From Bacillota bacterium (GTDB lineage Bacteria; Bacillota_I; Bacilli_A; RF39; UBA660), in NCBI GenBank assembly GCA_015059405.1, contig SVAL01000007.1, positions 24,475-88,474 on the forward strand: a stretch of DNA of 64,000 nt. The letters are read 5' to 3'. The notes under the pieces are model-generated. The model made no database searches. It saw nothing but the letters and a program-made list of their open reading frames with translations, and was not told where the DNA came from. Below are positions 1 through 8,936 of this stretch, piece after piece (within the stretch, counting starts at the first letter, position 1; every line of letters begins with the position of its first letter). The position numbers and the translations under genes are program-made.

Positions 1-335
1 ATAACACAGAATGATTTAATACCAACTTGTTCAAGTAATAATTTATAATATTGACTAATTCCATTACAGACACCCTTTTTATAATAGATTACATCTAATA
101 ACTCTTGTGCTGGATTTCTAGAAAGATTTACGTTTTCCTTATTTATTTCACGTTCTCTTATTCTTTCTAAAAAATCATAGTCATATTCTATACTTTCAGT
201 TAAATAATTAAAAATGATTTCTCTTTTCTCATATGAACTTAATGAAGACATATCATAAAATTCAAATATATTTTCTATATCTTGAGATAATTTATTTTCT
301 AAACTAGACATTTCCATCACATCTTTCTTATCCAT
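1..335 (-). CDS. Transglutaminase-like protein, partial (N-terminal part only)
   Basis: An open frame runs from an ATG at 333-335 to the window edge without a stop, giving about 111 residues of the N-terminus. The last visible residues contain G-V-C-N-G-I-S-Q-Y-Y, which resembles the motif around the catalytic Cys of transglutaminase-like (papain-fold) domains; the His and Asp of the triad would lie outside the window. The preceding 85 residues are charged and helical with no signal peptide. Other in-frame ATGs lie at codons 7 and 9 and no strong Shine-Dalgarno decides between them. The substrate is unknown; assignment rests on the one motif. Confidence 0.55.
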   Translation of the reverse strand, partial: MDKKDVMEMSSLENKLSQDIENIFEFYDMSSLSSYEKREIIFNYLTESIEYDYDFLERIREREINKENVNLSRNPAQELLDVIYYKKGVCNGISQYYKLLLEQVGIKSFCV

Positions 336-411
336 TATAATCTTATCTTTCTAGTTAGTTTTTGTCAATTTTTAAATTGTTATATGAGCTAGTTTTTTAA
401 TTTTTAATAAA

Positions 412-430
412 AAAGAGCAATAAGCTCTTT
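412..430 (-). terminator. Rho-independent terminator of the first prepilin gene
   Basis: A 7-bp stem (AAAGAGC/GCTCTTT) with a 5-nt loop lies 27 nt beyond the prepilin stop and is followed on the minus strand by a T-rich run. Positions 336-456 otherwise hold no gene. Confidence 0.75.
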
Positions 431-456
431 AAATTTAAACAATTAATACCGAAATT

Positions 457-1359
457 TTAGCAAACAAGTGAGAAACTAATATAATATGATATATGAGATT
501 GTATTAGTTCGTCTGTAGGAACTATCCAACTACACGCAAAATCTTCTTTTTCTTCGTGTTGGAGATATCCTTGTTGAGGTATTATTAGTGAGTCACCGCT
601 TGTAGTAAGTTTTATTTTTGTTGTATTGTATTTGCTGGATACCCATTCTCCCCAAGTCATACCTTCCTTGTATTGAAGCGTGTGTTCGCTCCCTTCAAAC
701 CATATATTTACATTTTTTATACTTACTGCTTTTTCTTGTTCTACATTGGCATAATTATCTCCTTTTTGTTGAAGTGTACATGTTGTTTTGCCATCTCCAG
801 TATTTCCTTCACTTTCTGCTTCAAGTACTACCAAATTAGTTGTATCATTTACTACAAATCCATTCCAATTTTTTAATTCTGTTATAGTTGTTACTTTTCC
901 ATTTTTAGGTCTAGATAAACTAAGCCCTGTTTGGATTTGTTTACCTTGTTCATTTAGTTTTGCTTGAGAAGTTGGATATAGTCCATATCCAGCTGAATCT
1001 TTAAATGTATATCCATATGTATATGATGATGTATCATCATTATATTGTACAAGTACATATGCCCAATATGCATTACTCGCTTGATGCCATGCACCAAACG
1101 GATTTGTTCCTCCTCTTTCTAGTGCTATACATTCAATTGGTACAGCATACACTGTATTTGCTTCAGTAAAAGTATAACTTAAATCATTAACGTCATTTAC
1201 TAGTGCTCCAATATAATTTCCTATTGTTGATGTAACAGTCTTTTTTCTAGACTCGGTAATATACTTTGTTACACTTGGTATTGCTATTGCCATTAATAGT
1301 CCTAGTATTACTATTACAGCTAATAGTTCTATTAATGTAAAACCTTTTTTATTCTTCAT
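457..1359 (-). CDS. Type IV prepilin-like surface protein, paralogue 1 (300 aa)
   Basis: Prepilin with a short class III leader (M-K-N-K-K-G, then F-T-L-I-E): predicted prepilin peptidase cleavage lies between G6 and F7, with Glu at mature position 5. One hydrophobic helix covers about residues 7-30. The body of about 200 residues is nearly identical to the two paralogues at 55254-56174 and 56419-57300; the last 80-90 residues differ except for a conserved E-G-M-T-W-G-E-W-V motif and a following Y-N-T. The start is the ATG at 1359, 8 nt after GAGGAG; an in-frame GTG at 1368 overlaps that ribosome site and is rejected. Expression is driven by the poly-G promoter at 1388-1415. It is likely a surface pilin or pseudopilin, possibly phase- or antigenically variable (inference). 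Confidence 0.85.
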   Translation of the reverse strand: MKNKKGFTLIELLAVIVILGLLMAIAIPSVTKYITESRKKTVTSTIGNYIGALVNDVNDLSYTFTEANTVYAVPIECIALERGGTNPFGAWHQASNAYWAYVLVQYNDDTSSYTYGYTFKDSAGYGLYPTSQAKLNEQGKQIQTGLSLSRPKNGKVTTITELKNWNGFVVNDTTNLVVLEAESEGNTGDGKTTCTLQQKGDNYANVEQEKAVSIKNVNIWFEGSEHTLQYKEGMTWGEWVSSKYNTTKIKLTTSGDSLIIPQQGYLQHEEKEDFACSWIVPTDELIQSHISYYISFSLVC

Positions 1360-1387
1360 TTGACACACTCCTCTATTATCTATTTAA

Positions 1388-1427
1388 ATCTTACCCCCCC
1401 CCGGTCTTTTGTCAAGGTTTTACATTT
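1388..1427 (-). promoter_or_regulatory. Poly-G spacer promoter of prepilin 1 (putative phase-variable)
   Basis: On the minus strand a perfect TTGACA (1410-1415) and TAAGAT (1388-1393) are separated by 16 nt that end in a run of nine G (1394-1402). A conserved block, AATGTAAAACC, lies immediately upstream of the -35. The same arrangement occurs at 40427-40466, 56203-56241 and 57329-57370. Gain or loss of one G would change the spacer to 17 or 15 nt. Confidence 0.85.
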
Positions 1428-1451
1428 ATTAATTTTTACTTTACAAAATAA

Positions 1452-1474
1452 AAAGAACATTTTATATGTTCTTT
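1452..1474 (-). terminator. Terminator of the mutL-ABC exporter operon
   Basis: A 9-bp stem (AAAGAACAT/ATGTTCTTT) with a 5-nt loop overlaps the permease stop codon and is followed by T-rich sequence on the minus strand. Confidence 0.8.
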
Positions 1475-2889
1475 ATATTCTTTCTTTTAAATATTATTAT
1501 TGTTACTACTATCATTAGTATGAAATATACTAAACAGTTTATTATTGAGAATGGTAGTGTTACTCCTTTATATGGAGATGTTCCACCAAATAGATATACT
1601 GAGAAATCCCAGTTTAGTGTTGGTGAGAATTTTAACCATTCTATTTCAAATCCTTCTGCTATTACATTTAATACATCACTACCAAATACAAATATTAATG
1701 TTAATGTATTAGCTAAAGATGTTGATGTAAATATTGTACTTATCATGAATGATATAGTTCCTATTATGATTAACTTTGGTAGTGTTGTAATTGTTAGTAA
1801 TAATAAATATTTAAATATATGTATTGCCTCAATTGTATTTGTAGTTAGGTTGTATGTTATATGTGGAATACTTAATGTATCATATCCAAAGAAAATACCT
1901 CCTATTATAAGTTGCATTATAAGAGTAAAAACAACAGCAAATAATATTGTTAGTAATACAGTTATATATTTACTAATTAGTATTTTAGTTCTTGTATATG
2001 GTTTTACTAAAAGGAGTTTTATGGTACCTTTAGAAAACTCTTCACTAACAATAGATCCACTTATTAATATTATAATTATTATTATCATTGTAAAATACTC
2101 TGTATAAAAATTACTTAATATATAATGATTAGATCCATATTCTATTTTTTCTATATGATTTTCTATTTTATATTTAGCTAGTTCTACTTCTTTTTTAGCT
2201 TCTTTTATGATATTTTTTTGTTCTGGTTTTAGATTATCCTCATCTACTATTTCATAACTTATAAGAGTAGCTCTATTACTTTTATAATTATCTAAGTATT
2301 CATTAAATTCATCATATTTATACTCTATATTATATTTTTCTCTTAAATATAAAACTTCTAGTTCTGCTTCTAAGTAATATTTTTCTGCAGATTCACTATT
2401 TTTTATATTTATTTTTATTCTTTCAATATCATTTTTTAAGAAAGTTTTCCAATCTAGATTTTTTAATTCTTTTGTTAATTCTTCTTTTTCTTTTAATGCT
2501 TCTTCATATTCTATTTTATTTTTATTTTTTCCTAATTCATATTTAACAATTCTTTCAATAATACTATATACTTTTCCATTATATATTTCATGATTATTTA
2601 TTATATATTTTTGCCATGAATCTTTTCCAAAACTATCAGCATATTTGTATGTTTCTACATATATTTTACTATCTAAATATTCTTCTGAATCAGTTTCTCC
2701 TTCGTTTTCCATGACCTTAACAAAATATTCTTCTGATTCATAATTATCTTCAATATATACACTTACTGTAAGATCAGAATTATATATAAGTTGTGTTAAT
2801 AAAACAAATAATGTAGTTATTAATAAAACTATATATAAACTTTTTTTATGAAGTATTTTATATATTTCATTTTTTATTAAATTAATCAA
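1462..2889 (-). CDS. ABC-2 type exporter permease (475 aa)
   Basis: Integral membrane subunit that should pair with the ATPase encoded just upstream. It has one N-terminal membrane segment (about residues 16-36), a long charged extracytoplasmic region (about 40-250) rich in Glu and Lys, then about five membrane segments, a layout common in ABC-2 permeases of bacitracin or antimicrobial-peptide exporters. The ATPase-proximal start is best placed at a TTG (2887-2889), 8 nt after GGAGG and overlapping the ATPase stop, which implies translational coupling; the upstream in-frame ATG would need a longer overlap. The substrate is not evident. ABC-2 assignment is from topology and context. Confidence 0.75.
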   Translation of the reverse strand: MINLIKNEIYKILHKKSLYIVLLITTLFVLLTQLIYNSDLTVSVYIEDNYESEEYFVKVMENEGETDSEEYLDSKIYVETYKYADSFGKDSWQKYIINNHEIYNGKVYSIIERIVKYELGKNKNKIEYEEALKEKEELTKELKNLDWKTFLKNDIERIKINIKNSESAEKYYLEAELEVLYLREKYNIEYKYDEFNEYLDNYKSNRATLISYEIVDEDNLKPEQKNIIKEAKKEVELAKYKIENHIEKIEYGSNHYILSNFYTEYFTMIIIIIILISGSIVSEEFSKGTIKLLLVKPYTRTKILISKYITVLLTILFAVVFTLIMQLIIGGIFFGYDTLSIPHITYNLTTNTIEAIHIFKYLLLLTITTLPKLIIIGTISFMISTIFTSTSLANTLTLIFVFGSDVLNVIAEGFEIEWLKFSPTLNWDFSVYLFGGTSPYKGVTLPFSIINCLVYFILMIVVTIIIFKRKNIKNI

Positions 2890-3784
2890 TGATATTACCT
2901 CCAGTCTTTTCAATAAATACATCTTCTAAAGATATATTTTTTTGTTTTATACTATATATCTTTATATCATTTGAGATAAGTTTGGATAAAATATCATTTA
3001 TTTCTTCTTTATTTATTTTAATAGTAAATTCATTATCATTTACTATATTTGCATCCTTAAATATCTTTTTTATTTTTTTAGTATTATTTACTTCAATTTT
3101 ATATTCGGAATCATTCATATTTTTCTTTAATTCTTTAATAGTAGATTCTTCTATTATTTCACCGTTTTTAATAATACATACTTTATTACAAAAACTTTCT
3201 AATTCAAGTAGGTTATGACCAGAAATAAGAATAGCAATTTTTTCTTCTTTGGCAAGTTTTTTTAATAGGTTTCTTAACTCTATTATTCCTTCTGGATCAA
3301 GTCCATTAGTTGGTTCATCTAAAATAAGTAAATTTGGATGGTGAAGGATAGCTTGTGCTATTCCTAATCTTTGTCTCATACCAAGTGAATATTTACTTAC
3401 TTTATCATTTATTCTATTTTCAAGTCCTACTAGTTTTACAACTTCATCTATTCTTTCGTTTGTAACATTTTTATATAAGTTTTTAGATAATAATAAATTC
3501 TTTTTACCAGTTAAATACATATACATATCTGGATTTTCAACAATTGTTCCTACTCTTTCAATTGCTTTTACAAAATCTTCTTTGATATCAAAACCATTGA
3601 TTAAAGCAGTTCCTTCATCTATTTTTTGAAGTCCTAGAATAAGTTTAATAGTAGTTGTTTTACCAGCTCCATTAGGTCCGATAAATCCTAAGATATCTCC
3701 TTCTTCTAGTTTAAAACTTACACCTCTAATTACTTCTTTTTTACCAAATTTTTTCTTTAAATTTTTACATTCTAATACACTCAT
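2882..3784 (-). CDS. ABC transporter ATP-binding protein, BcrA-like (300 aa)
   Basis: Nucleotide-binding subunit of the exporter with the following permease. Visible motifs are Walker A G-P-N-G-A-G-K-T (about residues 36-43), signature S-L-G-M-R-Q (about 133-138), Walker B L-L-I-L-D-E-P-T-N-G (about 153-162) and switch His in S-G-H-N (about 186-189). The C-terminal 80 residues form the extra domain typical of drug or bacteriocin self-resistance ATPases. Its ATG directly follows the mutL stop (TAAATG) and uses a GGAG inside the mutL end, so it is co-transcribed with mutL. Known members export or detoxify peptides; the cargo here is unknown. Confidence 0.9.
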   Translation of the reverse strand: MSVLECKNLKKKFGKKEVIRGVSFKLEEGDILGFIGPNGAGKTTTIKLILGLQKIDEGTALINGFDIKEDFVKAIERVGTIVENPDMYMYLTGKKNLLLSKNLYKNVTNERIDEVVKLVGLENRINDKVSKYSLGMRQRLGIAQAILHHPNLLILDEPTNGLDPEGIIELRNLLKKLAKEEKIAILISGHNLLELESFCNKVCIIKNGEIIEESTIKELKKNMNDSEYKIEVNNTKKIKKIFKDANIVNDNEFTIKINKEEINDILSKLISNDIKIYSIKQKNISLEDVFIEKTGGNIID

Positions 3785-5581
3785 TTATTTCTCCATACTT
3801 CTCATAAATAATTTTTCTAATTCATATTTGGAATATGCAATTATTGTTGGTCTTCCATGTGGACATGTAAAAGGATTTTCAGTATTTCTAAGTCTTTCTA
3901 ATAAATCCTCTAGTGCTGGTAACTCCTGATGGTCATTTGCCTTAATACTCATTTTACATGCTAATGTTATAGCTACTTTTTCAGTAAATTTATATGGATC
4001 AAATTCTCTTTCAGAAATAACTATATCTATTATTTTTCTTATTGCCTCTTCTAAACAATATTCTGGTAACCAATATGGATGACTTCTTACTAATATTGTA
4101 TTAATCCCAAAGTCTTCTATTTCAAAGTTTAATTCTATTAATTTATCTATTTTTTCTTTTAAAATAATATATTCTTGAGTAGATAATTCTATTTTTAGAG
4201 GAATAAGTAAATCTTGCATATGATTATCATGAGTTCCTAGTTTCTTTAAATATTTCTCATAATTAATTCTTTCTGCGGCTGCATGTTGATCTATTAAATA
4301 CATTCCATCTTCATTTTCTGCAATTACATAAGTTCCATGTACTAATCCAACAGGATACATCTTTTTAATTCTTTCTTTTTTTTCTTCTTCTATTTCGTTT
4401 GGTGTTTTTAAATTTTCTAAAGCATTTTCTAAATAGTCATCTTGTTCTTCTTCTACTTCAAAATTTAATGTTAGTTCTTCCAAACTACTATAATTATTAT
4501 TTGTTTCTTCTTTTATTTCCTCTATTTTTTCATTTTCTTTTACAGCAAGTTCTATTTTATCAACATGAGTTCTACTTTCAATATTAGGAACTAGATTCTT
4601 ACCTTCTAATTCTTTTATTATAATATTTGATAATAATTCTTTTAATGTATCCATTTTAGAAAACTTTATATCCATTTTAGTAGGATGAATATTTATATCT
4701 ATAAGGATTGGATCTACTTCTATGTTTAAAACTACTATTGGATATTTAGATGCTGGAATATAAGTATGATAAGCATCTGTAATTATTTTATTTAATTCAT
4801 TATTTTTAATTAATCTATTATTTACAAAAGTAGTTATGGAATTACGATTGGATCTTGCTTTTTCCGGATATGATGCATATCCATTAATTGTATAATCACC
4901 ATTAGTTCCATGAATAGTAAACATTTTTCTTGCTACATCTACTCCATATACTCTTGATATTACTTTTAATAAGTTATTACTTCCATCAGTAAATAAAATA
5001 GATTTTCCATTATTTATTAAATTAAATCTAATTCCTGGATAAGATAATGCCATTTTATCAACGTATTCTACTACATTTGCTAGTTCTATATATAAGTTTT
5101 TTAAGTATTTTAAACGTACAGGAGTATTATAGAAAAGATTTTTAACTTTAATTTTAGTTCCTTGTGGTAAGTCTAAATTCTTCTTTATACTTTCTAATTT
5201 ACCACCATTAACTATTACTTCTGTTCCTGTTTTTCCATTATATGTTTGAAGAATAGTATTACTTACAGAAGCAATTGAAGGTAGTGCTTCTCCACGGAAT
5301 CCTAAACTCTCAATATTAAATAAATCATCTAGTGTTTTTAACTTACTTGTTGCGTGTCTAGAAAAACATAAAACGGCATCTTCTTCATCCATTCCGATAC
5401 CGTTATCTGTTACACATATTTCTTTGACTCCGCTATCTATAAGTTCAATTTTAATTTCTGTAGATCCTGCATCTATTGAATTTTCTACTAATTCTTTTAC
5501 AACGCTAACTACTTTTTCTACTACTTCACCGGCAGCAATTTTATTTGCTAAATCGGCATCCATTACTAAAACTTTACTCAT
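3785..5581 (-). CDS. mutL: DNA mismatch repair protein MutL (598 aa)
   Basis: Couples MutS mismatch recognition to strand incision. The N-terminal GHKL ATPase is complete: V-K-E-L-V-E-N-S-I-D-A-G, D-N-G-I-G-M and G-F-R-G-E-A-L within the first 100 residues. The C-terminal domain carries the nicking-endonuclease motif D-Q-H-A-x2-E-x4-E (about residue 430), an A-C-K motif and C-P-H-G-R-P-T near the end, so this is the endonuclease-type MutL of bacteria lacking MutH. Between them is an acidic linker. mutS lies 7 kb away on the same strand. The presence of both genes matters for the stability of the poly-G tracts in this window. Confidence 0.97.
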   Translation of the reverse strand: MSKVLVMDADLANKIAAGEVVEKVVSVVKELVENSIDAGSTEIKIELIDSGVKEICVTDNGIGMDEEDAVLCFSRHATSKLKTLDDLFNIESLGFRGEALPSIASVSNTILQTYNGKTGTEVIVNGGKLESIKKNLDLPQGTKIKVKNLFYNTPVRLKYLKNLYIELANVVEYVDKMALSYPGIRFNLINNGKSILFTDGSNNLLKVISRVYGVDVARKMFTIHGTNGDYTINGYASYPEKARSNRNSITTFVNNRLIKNNELNKIITDAYHTYIPASKYPIVVLNIEVDPILIDINIHPTKMDIKFSKMDTLKELLSNIIIKELEGKNLVPNIESRTHVDKIELAVKENEKIEEIKEETNNNYSSLEELTLNFEVEEEQDDYLENALENLKTPNEIEEEKKERIKKMYPVGLVHGTYVIAENEDGMYLIDQHAAAERINYEKYLKKLGTHDNHMQDLLIPLKIELSTQEYIILKEKIDKLIELNFEIEDFGINTILVRSHPYWLPEYCLEEAIRKIIDIVISEREFDPYKFTEKVAITLACKMSIKANDHQELPALEDLLERLRNTENPFTCPHGRPTIIAYSKYELEKLFMRSMEK

Positions 5582-5594
5582 AATAGCTCACTCT

Positions 5595-6047
5595 CTATTC
5601 TTCGCCTATATCTGTGATATATGTAAATGTTCCATCATTAGGATCAACTTCATATACAACGGCTGTATTTGTATCTGTATTAATTACTGTAACTTCATAC
5701 ATATTATCTTTTCTTGCTTTTGCTTCGAATTTATAGTTATCACTATGATAAATCTTTTTTACTGCATTAATCGCATCTTCTTTAGAAAAACCATATTCAT
5801 CTTCAATTGTATCTTCATTTGAAATAATAGCATCTTTATCAATTACTTCTTCATCTCCACTACCATTTCCACTTCCACTATTATTACCACCATTATTATT
5901 TGGTTTCTTTTCATCATTTCCTGATAAGGCGATTACTAACACAATAATAATTATAAGTGCTACTAAAGCAATTAAAACACTTAAAACTAATTTTTTATTT
6001 TTATTATATAATTCTTTAATATCTATTTTTTTCTTTTCTTTATCCAT
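5595..6047 (-). CDS. Membrane-anchored protein with Asn/Gly/Ser linker and PepSY-like domain (150 aa)
   Basis: A Lys-rich N-terminus (1-18) is followed by one strong membrane helix (about 19-43), a low-complexity Asn/Gly/Ser linker (about 50-68) and a folded acidic domain (about 75-150). The pattern S-K-E-D-A-I-N-A-V-K-K followed by strands and V-Y-E-V-D-P-N-D-G-T resembles PepSY domains, which often occur outside the membrane and can inhibit proteases (family knowledge; assignment tentative). It sits between uvrC and mutL, 13 nt from mutL, with a clear AGGAG site. Its function is unknown. Confidence 0.6.
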   Translation of the reverse strand: MDKEKKKIDIKELYNKNKKLVLSVLIALVALIIIIVLVIALSGNDEKKPNNNGGNNSGSGNGSGDEEVIDKDAIISNEDTIEDEYGFSKEDAINAVKKIYHSDNYKFEAKARKDNMYEVTVINTDTNTAVVYEVDPNDGTFTYITDIGEE

Positions 6048-6101
6048 AATTAGTCTCCTTCTTTTATTCTATATATAATTATAACAAAATAGATTATTAT
6101 T

Positions 6102-7880
6102 TTAAAGAGATTTTAAATAGTTAAATAAATTATTTGCGACATCTTTATTTAAAACAGTTTCTAATTCTTCTATAGATGCTTCTTTTAATTTTTTTAAAGA
6201 ACCAAATTTCTTTAATAGTTCTTTTTTTCTAACTTCTCCAATTCCTTCTACCATATCAAGTAAACTAGATAAAGTTCCTTTGCTTTTGATTTGTCTATGA
6301 TAACTAATTGCATAGTTATGTACTTCTTCTTGAATCTTACTTAAGAAAATAAACAAATTACTATGTCTATCTAGAGGAATTTCATTTAGGTTTTCATCAA
6401 TTAATGAACTTGTTTTATGTTTATCGTTTTTCTTTAATCCAATTATCTTTATATTTAGTTTTAAACTATCTATAATTTCTTTACAAACATTAACTTGATT
6501 TTCTCCACCATCAATAACGATAAGATCACACTTTTCTTCTTCCCCCATTAAAACACGATAATATCTTCGATATAAAACTTCTCTCATTGCACCTAAATCG
6601 TCTTTAACATTTGCATCTATTTTATATTTACGATATAGATTTTTATTAGGTAAGAAGTCATCAAAAACAACCATTCCTCCTACATAGAAAGTTCCAAACA
6701 AATGTGAGTTATCAAAAGCTTCCATTCGGCTTATGTTATCTGTATTTAATATTTCTTTTAGTTCTTTTAAAGCATCTAATCTTGCTTCCTCACTTTTTGA
6801 TAGTGTTTTTTCTTTTTCTTCTAGTTTAATTTTAGCGTTTTCACTTGCTAAATCTAAAAGTTTTTTAATATCTCCTTTAGTTGGGGAAGATACTTTTATA
6901 TTTAAAAATTGGCTTAATAAATCTTTATCAATTATACTTGGTACTATTATTTCTTTAGGTAAAATATTGTTTTTTTCATAAAATTTAATTATATATTCTG
7001 TTAATGCTTCATCACTATCTTCTACAACATTTAAGATAGTATCATGTCTACCAAACATTAATCCTTCTCTTATATAAAATACTTCTATTGATAAATAATT
7101 GTTGTGTCTATAGAAGTTAAATACATCAAAATTATATTTGGCATTTAAAGACATTTGTTGTTTTTTTAGAGTAATATCAATATCGTTTAACATATCTCTT
7201 ATTTCAAGTGCTCTTTCATAGTTCATATCTTGACTTGCTTTTTCCATTTGTTTAATTAATTTTTCTTTAATGATATCGCTATTACCATTTAAGAAAGATA
7301 TAATTTCATTAGTAATTATTTCTAATTTATTTTTATCTATTTCTTTTTTACAATATCCAAGGCATTCTCCTATATGATAATAAAGACATAGTTCTTTTTT
7401 TAATACTTCGCATTTTCTTAATGGATATACTCTGTTTATTATATTTACTGTTTTTCTAGCCGCAGAAACATTAGGATATGGTCCATATAATTTATTCTTA
7501 TTCTTTTTTCTATTTATATTTCTTACTACTTTTAATCTTGGATATTTTTCTTTAGTAAATTCTATATATGGATAACTTTTATCATCTTTTAAAAGAATAT
7601 TATATTTAGGATTATATTTCTTTATTAAAGTTATTTCTAATATTAAAGATTCTAATTCTGTTGATGTAACTATATATTCAAAATCATATATATCATTTAC
7701 AAGCATTAGAGTTTTTCCAGTTTGAGTTTTATTAAAGTAACTAGATACTCTTCTTTTTAAGTTTTTAGCTTTACCAACATATATTATTAATCCATCTTTA
7801 TTTTTCATTTGATAAGATCCTGGTTTTTCAGGTACTAATTTTAATTTTTCTTTTATATATTCTTTTATTTCTTCGTTCAT
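6102..7880 (-). CDS. uvrC: Excinuclease ABC subunit C, UvrC (592 aa)
   Basis: Makes the dual incisions of nucleotide excision repair with UvrB. In order: a GIY-YIG nuclease domain (about residues 15-90, with I-Y-V-G-K-A-K-N-L), Cys-containing region, UVR domain that binds UvrB (about 195-232), RNase H-like second nuclease (D-N-S-H and V-I-D-G-G), and a terminal helix-hairpin-helix pair (V-E-G-I-G-E-V-R). Length is normal. The ATG at 7880 follows AGGTGAT; an in-frame GTG three codons earlier overlaps this site and is rejected. Confidence 0.96.
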   Translation of the reverse strand: MNEEIKEYIKEKLKLVPEKPGSYQMKNKDGLIIYVGKAKNLKRRVSSYFNKTQTGKTLMLVNDIYDFEYIVTSTELESLILEITLIKKYNPKYNILLKDDKSYPYIEFTKEKYPRLKVVRNINRKKNKNKLYGPYPNVSAARKTVNIINRVYPLRKCEVLKKELCLYYHIGECLGYCKKEIDKNKLEIITNEIISFLNGNSDIIKEKLIKQMEKASQDMNYERALEIRDMLNDIDITLKKQQMSLNAKYNFDVFNFYRHNNYLSIEVFYIREGLMFGRHDTILNVVEDSDEALTEYIIKFYEKNNILPKEIIVPSIIDKDLLSQFLNIKVSSPTKGDIKKLLDLASENAKIKLEEKEKTLSKSEEARLDALKELKEILNTDNISRMEAFDNSHLFGTFYVGGMVVFDDFLPNKNLYRKYKIDANVKDDLGAMREVLYRRYYRVLMGEEEKCDLIVIDGGENQVNVCKEIIDSLKLNIKIIGLKKNDKHKTSSLIDENLNEIPLDRHSNLFIFLSKIQEEVHNYAISYHRQIKSKGTLSSLLDMVEGIGEVRKKELLKKFGSLKKLKEASIEELETVLNKDVANNLFNYLKSL

Positions 7881-7927
7881 AATAATCACCTAAATCATTT
7901 TTATTATACTAAAAAATCATAATATAA

Positions 7928-7948
7928 AAAAGAGTTAATAACTCTTTT
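7928..7948 (-). terminator. Terminator of the Nudix/zinc-ribbon gene pair
   Basis: A near-perfect stem of AAAAGAGTTA with TAACTCTTTT overlaps the end of the zinc-ribbon gene and is followed by T-rich minus-strand sequence. Confidence 0.7.
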
Positions 7949-8936
7949 CAATAATCCATAAAATTGTTGATGGTAGAGGTGTTTTACAATATTCACAACT
8001 CTTTTTTAAAGGAGGTACATTTGCACCACAATTTGGACACTTTCTTAAAATTTCTCTTTTTTCTTTGTAATGTGGATTCATAGTTACATAAATATTTTCT
8101 TTAGAGATAACTCTTTTAATTTTATTTCCGTTACTGAAATACTTTCTAATTTTTAATTTTAATACAATATATTGTTTGTTATTTTTATATCTATATTTAT
8201 AATCTTCAAAATCTAAAATATCAAAATCTATTAAATCTTTGTTTTTAGGATATAGGTTTTCATCATAATAATCATTTAATAGTGTTGTTTGGACATCTTT
8301 AATTAGTTTAGCGTTGTTGATGATTTCATCGTTATATTTAATTGTATATGTATGAACATCTTTATATACTATTAATCTGTAAAAAATAATTGGTGTATAG
8401 AATGTCATAATAAATAGATAAGTTGCAAACATTAATACTGGGATAGCAATAATACTACTAATAATAGTTTCTATATCTTGATTTAAATATATTGATACTG
8501 CAGCAAATATTATTGGCAAAATAATACATAAAAATTGTACCCATTTGAAAGAGAACAATTCTTTTAATGTTCTTCCATACGATTTATTGTTTGAGTAATT
8601 AATAGTAAAATTAGCACCACAATAAGGGCATCCATTAAAGAATTCTTTTAAACTATCAGAGTAGCCACATTCACTACATGTATGAGTCTTATCCCCCTTT
8701 GTTGCAACGATAGTATAAAATGTTTTAGGATCAAAATTTTTTTCTCTAAATAATCTCTTTTTATTTTTATAAAAGTTTTTTTCTATTTTAGGAGATTTAT
8801 ATACAGAATCATTTTCTTTACCATCAGTAGTTCTTATAAAAATCTTATTATCTTTAGGGTATTTATATATTTCTTCAATAACTATTCCTTTTTCTTCTAA
8901 TCTTTTTAGATGAAGACTATTGCTTTTGACATTCAT
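7935..8936 (-). CDS. Membrane protein with two zinc ribbons (333 aa)
   Basis: Residues about 88-110 hold C-S-E-C...C-P-Y-C and the C-terminus holds C-P-N-C...C-E-Y-C, two classic four-Cys zinc ribbons. Between them are two adjacent membrane segments (about 130-185) and a roughly 100-residue mixed alpha/beta domain that could be Tim44-like (tentative). The start overlaps the upstream Nudix gene by 20 nt and has AAAGGAG 10 nt away. I do not recognise a function; possibilities include membrane-associated quality control. Confidence 0.6.
   Translation of the reverse strand: MNVKSNSLHLKRLEEKGIVIEEIYKYPKDNKIFIRTTDGKENDSVYKSPKIEKNFYKNKKRLFREKNFDPKTFYTIVATKGDKTHTCSECGYSDSLKEFFNGCPYCGANFTINYSNNKSYGRTLKELFSFKWVQFLCIILPIIFAAVSIYLNQDIETIISSIIAIPVLMFATYLFIMTFYTPIIFYRLIVYKDVHTYTIKYNDEIINNAKLIKDVQTTLLNDYYDENLYPKNKDLIDFDILDFEDYKYRYKNNKQYIVLKLKIRKYFSNGNKIKRVISKENIYVTMNPHYKEKREILRKCPNCGANVPPLKKSCEYCKTPLPSTILWIIEKSY

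Noticed and set aside
1360..1368. GTG start giving M-C-Q before the prepilin leader
   Set aside because: The GTG overlaps the GAGGAG site; the ATG at 1359 fits spacing and yields a conventional leader.
1394..1402. Poly-C/poly-G run as an assembly artefact
   Set aside because: It recurs with identical flanks at unlinked genes in proper promoter position and in one interrupted form, which an artefact would not explain. Exact length still may be uncertain.
1466..2107. 213-residue open frame on the plus strand antisense to the ABC permease
   Set aside because: It mirrors the AT-rich membrane-protein codons, has no ribosome site and overlaps an evident ABC permease.
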